Positions 1 through 8,339 of a DNA stretch of 64,000 nt are shown here, one piece after another. Numbering within the stretch: position 1 is the stretch's first letter; every line of letters starts with the position of its first letter. Source of the stretch: Myxococcus eversor (GTDB taxonomy: Bacteria > Myxococcota > Myxococcia > Myxococcales > Myxococcaceae); assembly GCF_010894455.1 (NCBI RefSeq), contig NZ_JAAIXY010000002.1, positions 725,042-789,041 on the forward strand, given 5' to 3'. Below the pieces are notes generated by a model. That model had not been told where the DNA came from. It made no database searches and saw nothing but the letters and a program-made list of their open reading frames with translations. The translations under genes were made by a program, and so were the position numbers.

Positions 1-1026
1 TTGCCGCCCGGCTGGCGCGTCGAGCTCATCGAGCGAGACCACGCCTACAACCCGCAGAACGCCGTACAGGCATACAGCGACATCCACGACCGCGTGCTGT
101 TCCTGGGCACCAGCTTCGGCACGCCCAACACGCTGCCCTTGCGCGACAAGATGACGGCGGACAACCTGGTCGCCTTCCCCGCGTCGCAGTCCTCGGAGAT
201 GGCGCGGCACCAGTACACGCCGCCCATTGGCGCCTCCTACAAGATGGAGGCGATGCGGGCCATGGACTGGGCCGTGGAGCACGCGGGCGGCGCGGACAAG
301 GTGAAGGCAGCCATCGTCGCGCAGGGTGACGACTACGGGAAGGACGGGCTGGACGGCTGGAGCGAGGCCGCGAAGCACCACGGCGTCACCATCGTCTCGC
401 AGCAGAGCGTCGCGCCGGGACAGAAGGACTTCGCCGCCATCATCACCGCGCTCAAGCAGTCCGGCGCCAACTACGTGTTGCTCACGGTGCTGCCGAGCGC
501 CTCGGGGCCCATCCTGGGCACGGCCGCGCAGCTCAAGTATCAGCCCACCTGGGTGGGCCAGACGCCCGCGTGGGTGGACCGCTTCTTCGACGCGAAGGTC
601 ATCCCCGCCGCCGTCTTCGCCCACTTCTACTGGGCCACGGGGCTCACCTTCTGGGGCGACGACGTGCCCGGCATGAAGGACTTCCTCGCGCTGGTGGAGA
701 AGTACCCCAACACGCCGAAGGACTTCTACACGCTGTCCTCCTACGTCCAGGGCCGCGTGCAGATCGAGGCGCTCAAGGCCGCCATCGAAGCCAAGGATGT
801 CACGCGGGCCGGCTACCTCAAGGCGCTCAAGGGCATCACCCGCACCACGGCGGGCGGCATGACGGCGGAGCCGGTGGACCTGTCCCGGTTCCCCTACGAG
901 ACGGCCGTCTCGGCGCGGGTGCTCAAGCCCGTGCTGGACCAGGGGAGCTGGAGTGTCGTCGCTGGCCTGGCGCCGCCGAAGGCGCTGGGGGCCTCCGCCG
1001 CGAAGGCCGCCGATGACAGCAAGTAG
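1..1026 (+). CDS. Branched-chain amino acid-type ABC transporter substrate-binding protein (5' partial)
   Basis: This is the C-terminal 341 residues of a type I periplasmic binding protein (LivK/Leu-Ile-Val-binding family), which captures the substrate for the importer encoded downstream. The reading frame is open at the window edge; the signal peptide and roughly the first 60 residues of the family are missing, so the apparent TTG at base 1 is not taken as the real start. Family-like features are the GTSFGTPN segment, the DDYGKDGLDG hinge-like region and the VLPSASGPI segment of the second lobe. It overlaps livF by 14 bases, which places it first in the visible part of the operon. Substrate cannot be read from sequence; the CoA ligase in the same operon suggests an organic acid rather than an amino acid (inference). 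Confidence 0.88.
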   Translation: MPPGWRVELIERDHAYNPQNAVQAYSDIHDRVLFLGTSFGTPNTLPLRDKMTADNLVAFPASQSSEMARHQYTPPIGASYKMEAMRAMDWAVEHAGGADKVKAAIVAQGDDYGKDGLDGWSEAAKHHGVTIVSQQSVAPGQKDFAAIITALKQSGANYVLLTVLPSASGPILGTAAQLKYQPTWVGQTPAWVDRFFDAKVIPAAVFAHFYWATGLTFWGDDVPGMKDFLALVEKYPNTPKDFYTLSSYVQGRVQIEALKAAIEAKDVTRAGYLKALKGITRTTAGGMTAEPVDLSRFPYETAVSARVLKPVLDQGSWSVVAGLAPPKALGASAAKAADDSK

Positions 1027-1819
1027 TCCCGCCCTGCTGCGCGTGCAGAACCTCCAGGTCGTCTACCACTCGGCGGTGCGAGCCCTCCGGGGCATCACCC
1101 TGGAGGTCCCCCACCAGGGCGTGGTGGCCCTCCTCGGCCCCAACGGCGCGGGGAAGTCCACCGCGCTGCGCGCCATCAGCGGCCTGCTGGACTTGCACGA
1201 CGGCGCCATCACCCAGGGCAAGGTGGAGCTGTCCGGACAGAGCCTGCTGGCCCTGCCCGCCGACGGGCGCGTGCACGCGGGCGTGGTGCAGGTGCTCGAA
1301 GGGCGGCGCATCCTCGGCGAGCTGTCGGTGGAGGAGAACCTGCTCGCGGGCGGCTTCGGCATGGGCGCCCAGGCCCGCAAGGAATTGGTCGAGTCCGCCT
1401 TCACGCGCTTCCCCGTGCTGCGCGAAAGGCGGCGACAGAAGGCCGGCTACCTCTCCGGTGGAGAGCAGCAGTTGCTGGCCATCTGCCGGGGGCTGATGCG
1501 ACGGCCCAAGGTGCTGCTCCTGGACGAGCCCTTCCTGGGGTTGTCGCCCAAGGCAGTGGGCGAAGTGTCGGAGCTGATTCAGCGCATCAGCGCCGAGGGA
1601 GTCGCGGTGCTGCTGGTGGAGCAGAACGCGCGCGTCGCGCTGACGCTGGCCAGCCACGGCTACGTGCTGGAGACGGGCAAGGTGGTGCTGGACGGCCCCG
1701 CGGACAAGCTGCGCGAGGACCCCGACGTGCAGGAGTTCTACCTGGGCTTCGGACGCGAGGGGCAGCGCGGCTACCACGAGCTGAAGCGGTATCGGCGCAA
1801 GCGGCGCTGGCTTTCGTGA
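1013..1819 (+). CDS. livF: ABC transporter ATP-binding protein, LivF type
   Basis: One of two ATPases powering the Liv-type importer at the cytoplasmic membrane. The 268-residue product has Walker A GPNGAGKST, the ABC signature LSGGEQQ and Walker B VLLLDEP followed by FLGLSP, in the LivF arrangement. The ATG at 1013 is chosen because it starts the conserved RVQNLQVVYHSAVRAL region directly; an upstream frame from 953 would add 20 arginine-rich residues read out of frame from the preceding gene. The 14-base overlap with the binding-protein gene and the 10-base gap to livG support translational coupling in one operon. Length and order are normal for the family. Confidence 0.93.
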   Translation: MTASSPALLRVQNLQVVYHSAVRALRGITLEVPHQGVVALLGPNGAGKSTALRAISGLLDLHDGAITQGKVELSGQSLLALPADGRVHAGVVQVLEGRRILGELSVEENLLAGGFGMGAQARKELVESAFTRFPVLRERRRQKAGYLSGGEQQLLAICRGLMRRPKVLLLDEPFLGLSPKAVGEVSELIQRISAEGVAVLLVEQNARVALTLASHGYVLETGKVVLDGPADKLREDPDVQEFYLGFGREGQRGYHELKRYRRKRRWLS

Positions 1820-1829
1820 AGGGTGAGGA

Positions 1830-2600
1830 ATGGCACTGCTGGAGCTCGACAACGTGGGCCTCTCCTTCTCCGGGCTGCGGGCCCTGGATGGCGTCTCGTT
1901 CGCCATCGAGGCGGGCGCGTTGCACGCCGTGATTGGCCCCAACGGCGCGGGCAAGAGCAGCCTCTTCAACTGCATCAGCGGCATCCATCGTCACATGGAG
2001 GGCCGCGTGAAGCTGGAAGGCCAGCCGCTCGCGGGCCTGGAGCCGCCTGAGATTGCCCGGCGCGGTGTGGCGCGGATGTTCCAGAACCTGGCCCTCTTCG
2101 AGCACCTCACGGTGCTGGAGAACCTGCTGCTCGGTCGTCACCCGAAATACAGGACGGGGCTGTTGAGGAACCTGTTCTGGACGCGAGGGGCGCGCGCGGA
2201 GGAGGTCCGTCACCGCGAGAAGGCCGAGGAGGTCATCGATTTCCTCAACCTGGAGCACTACCGGTGGATGCCCGTGTCGGTGCTGCCCTACGGCATTCGC
2301 AAGCGCGTGGAGCTGGGCCGCGCGCTGTGCATGGAGCCGAAGCTGCTGCTGCTGGATGAGCCCACGGCGGGACTCAACCAGGAGGAGACGGAGGACATGG
2401 CGAACCACCTGCTCGACATCCGTCACGAGCTGGGGGTGACGCAGGTGCTCATCGGTCACGAGCTGCGCTTCGTGATGGACCTGGCCACACAGGTGACGGT
2501 GCTGGACCGGGGCCGGGTCATCGCGAACGGGCCTCCTTCCTCTCTGCGCGAGGACACGCGCGTGCTGAGCGCCTACGTGGGCGGGACGGTGGCGGCATGA
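1830..2600 (+). CDS. livG: ABC transporter ATP-binding protein, LivG type
   Basis: Second ATPase of the Liv-type importer, 256 residues. It shows Walker A GPNGAGKSS, the LivG-type signature LPYGIRKRVELGRAL (LivG proteins commonly have LPYG in place of LSGG) and Walker B LLLLDEPTAGLN. The ATG follows livF by 10 bases and the gene ends in a 4-base overlap with the CoA ligase start at 2597, so all are likely one transcript. It is expected to pair with LivF below the LivH/LivM permease. Confidence 0.93.
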   Translation: MALLELDNVGLSFSGLRALDGVSFAIEAGALHAVIGPNGAGKSSLFNCISGIHRHMEGRVKLEGQPLAGLEPPEIARRGVARMFQNLALFEHLTVLENLLLGRHPKYRTGLLRNLFWTRGARAEEVRHREKAEEVIDFLNLEHYRWMPVSVLPYGIRKRVELGRALCMEPKLLLLDEPTAGLNQEETEDMANHLLDIRHELGVTQVLIGHELRFVMDLATQVTVLDRGRVIANGPPSSLREDTRVLSAYVGGTVAA

Positions 2601-4417
2601 ACGCGGCGCTTCCCCTGAGCCTGCCGGGCCAGCTCTTCCTGCGCGCGGAGCAGCATCCTCACGCGGTGGCCATCCGCGAGAAGCGTCTGGGCATCTGGAA
2701 CGAGCTGTCCTTCCAGGGCTACCTGGAGCGCGTCGGCCAGGCGGCGCGGATGCTGTGGGAGCTGGGCGTGCGCGCCGGGGACTCAGTGGCCATCCTCAGC
2801 GACAACCGGCCGGAGTGGCTGTTCGCGGACCTGGGCACCCAGGCGCTCGGCGCGCGCACCGTCGGCATCTACCAGACGAATCCGCCCGGAGACGTGGCGT
2901 ACATCCTCAACGACGCCCGGTGTCGCGTCGTGCTCTGCGAGGACCAGGAGCAGTACGACAAGGTCGCCACCGTCGCCGCCGAGACGCCCTCCGTCGAGCA
3001 CGTGCTCGTCATCGAGCCTCGTGGATTGCGCGGTGTGGAGGACTCCCGGTTGCGCACGTGGGAGCGCTTCCTGGAGGAAGGACGCGCCTTGCTGGAACGC
3101 GAGCCGGGCTGGCTCCGCGAGCAGCTCGCGCGGCGCACGCCCGACGAGGCGGCCATGGTCATCTACACATCGGGGACCACGGGGGCGCCGAAGGGCGCGC
3201 TCGTCTCCAGCCGCAACATGCTGGAGGGCTCGGCGACCTTCACCGCGCAGTTGGGGCTGGGCCAGGACGACAGCGTCGTCTCGTACCTGCCGCTGTGTCA
3301 CGTCGCGGAGAAGCTGTTCAGTCTGCTGTTGCCGCTCGTCGTCGGAGGGAAGGTCCACTTTGGCGAGGCGCTGGAGACGGTGCAGAGCGACGTGGCCGAG
3401 GTCTCCCCCACCGTGTTCCTGGGCGTGCCGCGCATCTGGGAGAAGATGCACGCGGCCGTGACGGTGAAGATGCGCGACGCCTCGTGGCTCAAGCGCACCC
3501 TCTTCGACACCTTCACCCGGTTGGGCTCGAAGATTCGCGAGCGCGAGCGCACCGGTCAGCGCCGCTGGTCGGACTCGCTCGTGTGGCGTATCGGAGACCT
3601 GCTCGTCTACCGGCCGCTCCAGGAGCGCCTGGGCCTGCGGCGCTGTCGCTTCCCCATCTCCGGCGCGGCGCCCATCTCTCCGGAGCTGCTCGCCTGGTAC
3701 GACAGCATCGGCGTCCGCATCTACGAGGGCTATGGCCAGACGGAGAGCGCGGGCACCAGCCACCTCAACATCCCGGGCGCAACGCGGTTGGGCACCGTCG
3801 GGCGCACCGTGCCGGGCGTGGAGTGTCGGCTCGCGGAGGACGGCGAGGTGCTCGTGCGCGGGGCCAACGTGTTCCTCGGCTACCTCAACAAGCCGGAGGC
3901 CACCGCCGAGGTCCGTGATTCGGAGGGCTGGCTGCGCACCGGGGATTTGGGCGAGGTCGACGCGGACGGCTACCTGCGCATCACCGGCCGCAAGCGCGAA
4001 ATCCTCATCACCTCCGGCGGAAAGAACCTGTCGCCCGAGCGCATCCAGAACGCGCTGAAGAACAGTCCGTACATCAAGGAGGCGGTGGCCATTGGCGACC
4101 GTCGAGCCTTCGTCACCGCGCTGGTGCAGGTGGACCCGGAGACGGTGGCGGACTGGGCGCTGCGCCGCAAGATTGCCTTCACCTCATACACGGACCTCAC
4201 GCTGCGGCCCGAGGTGCGCAAGCTCATCGACGAGGAAGTCGCACGCGCCAATGAAAGCCTCGCGCGAGTGGAGCAGGTGCGCGCCGTCCGGCTGCTCGCC
4301 CGCGAGATGACGCAGGACGCGGGCGAGGTGACAGCCTCCCTCAAGGTACGCCGCAAGGCGGTGCTCGAGCTGCATTCAGCGCTGGTGGAAGAGATGTACG
4401 CGAGGAGACGCGAATGA
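2597..4417 (+). CDS. AMP-dependent acyl-CoA synthetase/ligase (long-chain FadD/FAA type)
   Basis: A 606-residue adenylate-forming enzyme that activates a carboxylic acid to its CoA thioester with ATP. Visible motifs are the P-loop-like IYTSGTTGAPKGA (about residues 190-202), YGQTESAG, and the C-terminal TGDLGEVDADGYLRITGRK hinge followed by EILITSGGKNLSP. The overall form, including the long segment between the core motifs and the NIPGATRLGTVGR stretch, resembles the long-chain acyl-CoA synthetase branch. It overlaps livG by 4 bases and livH by 4 bases, so it lies inside the transporter operon. The inference is that the imported compound is trapped and activated on entry. The true substrate (fatty, aromatic or terpenoid acid) cannot be told from sequence. 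Confidence 0.9.
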   Translation: MNAALPLSLPGQLFLRAEQHPHAVAIREKRLGIWNELSFQGYLERVGQAARMLWELGVRAGDSVAILSDNRPEWLFADLGTQALGARTVGIYQTNPPGDVAYILNDARCRVVLCEDQEQYDKVATVAAETPSVEHVLVIEPRGLRGVEDSRLRTWERFLEEGRALLEREPGWLREQLARRTPDEAAMVIYTSGTTGAPKGALVSSRNMLEGSATFTAQLGLGQDDSVVSYLPLCHVAEKLFSLLLPLVVGGKVHFGEALETVQSDVAEVSPTVFLGVPRIWEKMHAAVTVKMRDASWLKRTLFDTFTRLGSKIRERERTGQRRWSDSLVWRIGDLLVYRPLQERLGLRRCRFPISGAAPISPELLAWYDSIGVRIYEGYGQTESAGTSHLNIPGATRLGTVGRTVPGVECRLAEDGEVLVRGANVFLGYLNKPEATAEVRDSEGWLRTGDLGEVDADGYLRITGRKREILITSGGKNLSPERIQNALKNSPYIKEAVAIGDRRAFVTALVQVDPETVADWALRRKIAFTSYTDLTLRPEVRKLIDEEVARANESLARVEQVRAVRLLAREMTQDAGEVTASLKVRRKAVLELHSALVEEMYARRRE

Positions 4418-5307
4418 CGCAGTTGCTCCAGCTCAGCATCTCGGGACTGGCGCTCGGGGCGAGCTACGCGCTCATCGCCCTGGGCTTCTCGGTCGTCTAC
4501 CGAGCCTCCCGCCTCTTCAACTTCGCGCACGGCGAGCTGCTCAGCCTGGGCGCGTTCCTGATGACGGCGCTCGTCGAGGTGATGCCGTGGTGGCTGGCGC
4601 TCGCCGCCTCCGCGTGCCTCACCGGAGGACTGGCCGCGCTGCTGGAGCGCACCGTCCTGCGGCGCATGGTGGGACGGCCCGTCTTCACCACCATCATCCT
4701 GACGCTGTTCCTGGGCCTGCTCCTGCGCGCGGGCATCGTCATCGCCTTCGGCACCGACACGCGCGGCATGCCGACGCCGTGGGACACCATGGCCGAGGTG
4801 CAGGTGGGCGACTCCACCGTGCTCCTGTCCTCGCTCATCTCACTCGGAGCGACGAGCCTCGTGCTCTTCGGGATGCATGCGCTGGTGCAGCGCACCCCGA
4901 TGGGCGTGGCGATGCGAGCGGCCAGTGAGAATCAGGAAGTGGCCCTGGTGCTGGGCATCCCCGTGGGCCGGGTGCTCGCCTTCACGTGGTTCCTGGCGGG
5001 AGCGACGGCCGCGGTGGCCGGCATCTTCCTGGGGATGTTCCCGCGCTCGGTGGACTCCAACCTGGGCTACGTGGCGCTGCGCGCCTTCCCCGCCATCATC
5101 GTCGGAGGACTGGAGTCGGTGGTGGGCGCGGTGGTCGCAGCGTTCATGCTGGGGCTGCTGGAGGTGTGGTCCCAGGCGTATGTGAATCCGCACCTGGGCG
5201 CGTTCGGCCACAACTTCCACGCCGTCTTCCCCTACGCCGCGATGATTCTCTTCCTGGTCCTGCGTCCGCGCGGACTCTGGGGCGAGCACGAGGTGCGCCG
5301 CGTCTAG
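4414..5307 (+). CDS. livH: Branched-chain-type ABC transporter permease, LivH type
   Basis: One of the two membrane channel subunits of the Liv-type importer, 297 residues, with about eight hydrophobic segments. Family features are the N-terminal LALGASYALIALGFSVVYRASRLFN stretch, of which the core SYALIALGFSVVY is typical, the FAHGE motif, and EVALVLGIPVGRVLAF in the EAA-like cytoplasmic loop. It starts inside the CoA ligase stop (ATGA-type overlap) and is followed 20 bases later by livM. Confidence 0.92.
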   Translation: MTQLLQLSISGLALGASYALIALGFSVVYRASRLFNFAHGELLSLGAFLMTALVEVMPWWLALAASACLTGGLAALLERTVLRRMVGRPVFTTIILTLFLGLLLRAGIVIAFGTDTRGMPTPWDTMAEVQVGDSTVLLSSLISLGATSLVLFGMHALVQRTPMGVAMRAASENQEVALVLGIPVGRVLAFTWFLAGATAAVAGIFLGMFPRSVDSNLGYVALRAFPAIIVGGLESVVGAVVAAFMLGLLEVWSQAYVNPHLGAFGHNFHAVFPYAAMILFLVLRPRGLWGEHEVRRV

Positions 5308-5327
5308 GCGCGCCGCGAGACCACATC

Positions 5328-6416
5328 ATGCCAACCCGCCCCTTGGTGATTCGGTACGAGGACGACCTGAAGCTCTTTCCCGGCCTGTGGCAGAGGGCCG
5401 GCGTGGCGCTGACGTTGAGCATCGCCCTGGCGTACCCGTGGCTCGTGAGCACCCGGTGGCTCACGGTGGGCAACCTGGGCCTGGTGGCCATCGTCGGCGC
5501 CGCGTCGCTGATGGTGCTCACCGGCTTCGCGGGACAGGTGAGCCTGGGGCACGCGGCCTTCCTCGCGCTGGGCGCGTACACGGTGGCGGTGCTCGGCGCG
5601 AAGCACGGCTGGCCATTCTGGCTGGCGCTGCCGCTGGCGGGGGGCGTGTCCGCGCTGGTGGGCGTGGTCATCGGCGCCTTCGCGCTGCGGCTCAAGGGTT
5701 TGTATCTGGCCATCGTCACGTTGGGCCTCGTCTTCCTCACGCAGCACGTGCTGCTCGCGTACCCGGAGGTGACGAACGGGCTGAGCGGCACGGCGGTGCC
5801 CATGTACTGGTGGTTCCGCGACGACGCGGGCGTGGCGGCATCACTGAGCGAGACGTGGCTGGTGGGCGGGGTGGGCTTCACCTTCGAGCGGAAGCTGTAC
5901 TTCGTCTTCGCGCTGCTGGCCGCGGGCACGGTGTGGCTGACGAAGAACCTCCAGCGCTCCGACAGTGGCAGGGCGATGATGGCGGTGAGGGACCAGGACC
6001 TCGCCGCGGAGGTGCTCGGGGTTGGCACGACGCAGGCGAAGCTCCAGGCGTTCGGCGTGTCCTCCTTCCTGGCGGGCATCGCCGGGGCGATGTTCGCGTT
6101 CCAGCAGCAATACATCACCGTCGAGCCGCCCTTCGACCTGAACCTCTCCATCCAATACATCGCGATGATTGTGTTGGGTGGGGTGGGCACGGTGTTCGGC
6201 GCCGTGAGTGGCGCGCTCGCTTTCACCTTCCTGAGTCCCCTGGCGGAGACGGTGGGTGGCGCGATTCCCCTGGTGAACCAGCTCACGTCCGCGCAGCAGT
6301 CGACGGTGTTGCTGTCGCTGGTGGTGGTGCTCGTGCTGGTGCTGGAGCCGCTGGGGCTGTTTGGCGTGTGGCTGCGGGTCCGCCGGTACTTCCAGTCGTG
6401 GCCGTTCCGTTACTGA
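5328..6416 (+). CDS. livM: Branched-chain-type ABC transporter permease, LivM type
   Basis: Second permease subunit, 362 residues. The start is taken at ATG 5328 because the N-terminal frame before it lacks membrane character and reads through livH. The product shows LTGFAGQVSLGHAAFLALGAY, whose SLGHAAF core is the LivM hallmark, and the loop motif LAAEVLGVGTTQAKLQAFG. It completes a full Liv set (binding protein, two ATPases, two permeases). The next gene, a signal-peptide-bearing barrel, starts 42 bases after the stop. Confidence 0.92.
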   Translation: MPTRPLVIRYEDDLKLFPGLWQRAGVALTLSIALAYPWLVSTRWLTVGNLGLVAIVGAASLMVLTGFAGQVSLGHAAFLALGAYTVAVLGAKHGWPFWLALPLAGGVSALVGVVIGAFALRLKGLYLAIVTLGLVFLTQHVLLAYPEVTNGLSGTAVPMYWWFRDDAGVAASLSETWLVGGVGFTFERKLYFVFALLAAGTVWLTKNLQRSDSGRAMMAVRDQDLAAEVLGVGTTQAKLQAFGVSSFLAGIAGAMFAFQQQYITVEPPFDLNLSIQYIAMIVLGGVGTVFGAVSGALAFTFLSPLAETVGGAIPLVNQLTSAQQSTVLLSLVVVLVLVLEPLGLFGVWLRVRRYFQSWPFRY

Positions 6417-6458
6417 GTCAATCCAAGTCGTCGACGTTCAATGAGGGAGGGAATCACC

Positions 6459-7376
6459 ATGAAGCGCGTGCTGCTCACTGTCCTGTTCGTATCGTTGCTG
6501 TCGGCCACCGGTGCCCAGGCCCAGCAGGCGGACCTGCGTGACTACGAGGCCGGTTTCTTCGTGCCGCACCGGGGCATCATCTCCAACATGTACCTGCGTC
6601 ACGTATCTGCCTCCGGCGAGCGTGACTTCTCACAACTCCAGGCGGCCTTCCGAGCCACCTACGTGCTCAAGTTCGGCGACCTCGTCGTGGTCCCGTTCGA
6701 CGTGAGCCTCCCGGTGGTGGACGTGACGGTGTTCCAGGGCAACCCCGCGACGCCGTCCGCCCCGAAGACGGCGCTGCGCGCGTCGGGCGTGGGTGACGTC
6801 ACGTACATTCCCACGATTGGATATGGGCTCGTGCAGAACGCCGAGGACAACACCCATACGTGGTTCGCCTTCACGCCCTACGTCACCGTGCCGGTGGGCC
6901 AGTACGACAGCAACAAGCTGGTGAACATCGGCGCGAACCGCTGGGTGGTGCGCCCGCAGTTGGTCGCGGGTCAGCGCTTCAAGAAGATCTTCACGGTGGA
7001 GGCGATGGCGAGCATGGCCTTCCAGGGCGACAACGACGAGTTCCTGGTGCCGAGCGCGGAGGGTGGCTCGAAGCTGGTGATGAGCCAGGCGCCGTCCTTC
7101 GGCGGCATCTTCCACTTCGGCATGGACCTGTCCTCCACGTTCTTCACCGGCGCGGGCTACATCGTCGAGGCGTCCGGCAAGCGCACGCTGGATACGCCCG
7201 CGGGTGAGTTGGAAATCGCGAAGCGCACCACGGTGCAGTCGCTGCGGCTGACGATGGGCATCCGGCTGGAGAAGGCGTCCACGCTGATGCTCCAGTTCCA
7301 GCCCGACGTGGCTGTCTCGGAGGGTGTGACGAAGAGCCAGTTCATCGGCGCGCGCTTCACGCACGTGTTCTTCTAG
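6459..7376 (+). CDS. Outer-membrane beta-barrel protein, MetA/phenol-degradation transporter-like
   Basis: A 305-residue exported protein with a clear signal peptide (MKRVLLTVLFVSLLSATGAQA, cleavage near AQA-QQ). The mature part has alternating hydrophobic and polar strands and ends in THVFF, a C-terminal aromatic typical of outer-membrane barrels. The general pattern, including GVGDVTYIPTIGYGL and FTPYVTVPVGQYDS, matches the family annotated as MetA-pathway of phenol degradation / putative transporter. The ATG at 6459 is preferred over 6441 because GAGGGA lies just upstream at good spacing and the signal peptide begins there. Position at the end of the Liv operon suggests passage of the same hydrophobic substrate across the outer membrane (inference). 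Confidence 0.8.
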   Translation: MKRVLLTVLFVSLLSATGAQAQQADLRDYEAGFFVPHRGIISNMYLRHVSASGERDFSQLQAAFRATYVLKFGDLVVVPFDVSLPVVDVTVFQGNPATPSAPKTALRASGVGDVTYIPTIGYGLVQNAEDNTHTWFAFTPYVTVPVGQYDSNKLVNIGANRWVVRPQLVAGQRFKKIFTVEAMASMAFQGDNDEFLVPSAEGGSKLVMSQAPSFGGIFHFGMDLSSTFFTGAGYIVEASGKRTLDTPAGELEIAKRTTVQSLRLTMGIRLEKASTLMLQFQPDVAVSEGVTKSQFIGARFTHVFF

Positions 7377-7390
7377 GCACTGAGTCCACG

Positions 7391-7420
7391 GGAGACGGCC
7401 TTGGGATTCGGGCCGTCTCC
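7391..7420 (+). terminator. Hairpin terminator candidate after the Liv operon
   Basis: GGAGACGGCC (7391-7400) and GGCCGTCTCC (7411-7420) form a perfect 10-base-pair stem with a 10-base loop, 15 bases after the barrel gene stop and before the convergent SDR gene. There is no strong T run, so it may act in both directions or only as an RNA 3' end stabiliser. Confidence 0.6.
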
Positions 7421-7440
7421 TCGTCGGTTGACGAGCATGC

Positions 7441-8205
7441 TCAGGTGCGGGTGATGGAGGCGCCGCCGTCCACCAGCGTCGCGGTGCCCGTCACGAAGGA
7501 CGCGTCATCGGAGGCGAGGAACAGCGCCGCCTTCGCCAGCTCCTCGGGCGTGGCCACCCGCTTCAGGGCGTGCAGCCCGGTGATGAACGTCTTCGACTCC
7601 GGCGACGCGTTCACCGTCTGATACATCGCCGTGTCGACACCGCCCGGAAGCAGCGCGTTCACCCGGACGCCCTTCGAGCCGTACTCGGCGGCGAGCGCCT
7701 GGGTCAGCCCCACCAGTCCGGACTTGCTCGCGGAGTACGCCGCGGTGCCCGGGAAGGCGAAGCTGTAGCCGACGAACGTCGACGTGAAGATGATGGAGCC
7801 CGCGCCCTGCTTCACCATGGGCCCGAGCTGGTGCTTCGCGCCGAGGAAGGCCGCCGTCAGATTCACCGCCAGCGCGTCGCTGAAGCCCTTCTCGGAGATC
7901 TCGGTGCTCGGGCCGCTCTCGCCCATGACGCCCGCGTTGTTGAAGGCGATGTCCAACCGGTCGTAGCGCTGCACCGCGAGCGCCACCAGCGCGCGGGCGT
8001 ACTCCTCGGAGCGGACATCCCCCGCCAGCGCGACGGCCTTTCCACCGGCCGCGACGATTTCGGCGACCAGTGTGTCCAGCTCCTCCTTGCGGCGCGCGCC
8101 CACCACCACCTTCGCGCCCTCCGCCGCGAACAGCTTCGCCGCCGCCCGTCCGATGCCCGCGCTCGCTCCGGTGATGATGGCGACCTTCCCGTTCAACCGT
8201 TCCAT
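7441..8205 (-). CDS. SDR family NAD(P)-dependent oxidoreductase
   Basis: A 254-residue classical short-chain dehydrogenase/reductase. It has the cofactor motif TGASAGIG near the N terminus, the NNAGVMG motif, the catalytic YSASK, and a C-terminal substrate loop ending in GTATLVDGG. The length is standard. It is divergent from a LysR gene across a 134-base region with inverted repeats, so that regulator probably controls it. The substrate is unknown; FabG-like sequence alone does not specify one. The stop lies 21 bases from the hairpin that follows the Liv operon. Confidence 0.92.
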   Translation of the reverse strand: MERLNGKVAIITGASAGIGRAAAKLFAAEGAKVVVGARRKEELDTLVAEIVAAGGKAVALAGDVRSEEYARALVALAVQRYDRLDIAFNNAGVMGESGPSTEISEKGFSDALAVNLTAAFLGAKHQLGPMVKQGAGSIIFTSTFVGYSFAFPGTAAYSASKSGLVGLTQALAAEYGSKGVRVNALLPGGVDTAMYQTVNASPESKTFITGLHALKRVATPEELAKAALFLASDDASFVTGTATLVDGGASITRT

Positions 8206-8259
8206 GACTGGCTCTCCCGCGATTCGGCCGGCGAGGTGCCGGCGTCGATGAAAGAGAGA

Positions 8260-8283
8260 TACGCCTCAGCTTTCCTGGGCGTA
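8260..8283. promoter_or_regulatory. Inverted repeat, possible LysR operator
   Basis: TACGCC (8260-8265) and GGCGTA (8278-8283) are a perfect 6-base inverted repeat with a 12-base spacer in the divergent SDR/LysR intergenic region. The placement, about 55 bases upstream of the SDR start codon, suits a LysR-type binding site. No binding has been tested. Confidence 0.4.
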
Positions 8284-8305
8284 AGGGTTGGAAGCTGGTC
8301 TACTC

Positions 8306-8322
8306 ATTCAGCTTTTATGAAT
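8306..8322. promoter_or_regulatory. Inverted repeat ATTCA-N7-TGAAT, possible LysR recognition site
   Basis: ATTCA (8306-8310) and TGAAT (8318-8322) flank a 7-base spacer, giving the T-N11-A geometry typical of LysR-type recognition boxes. It lies 17 bases upstream of the LysR start codon, as expected for negative autoregulation and divergent control of the SDR gene. Confidence 0.5.
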
Positions 8323-8339
8323 AATGGGAGGTCGTACCC

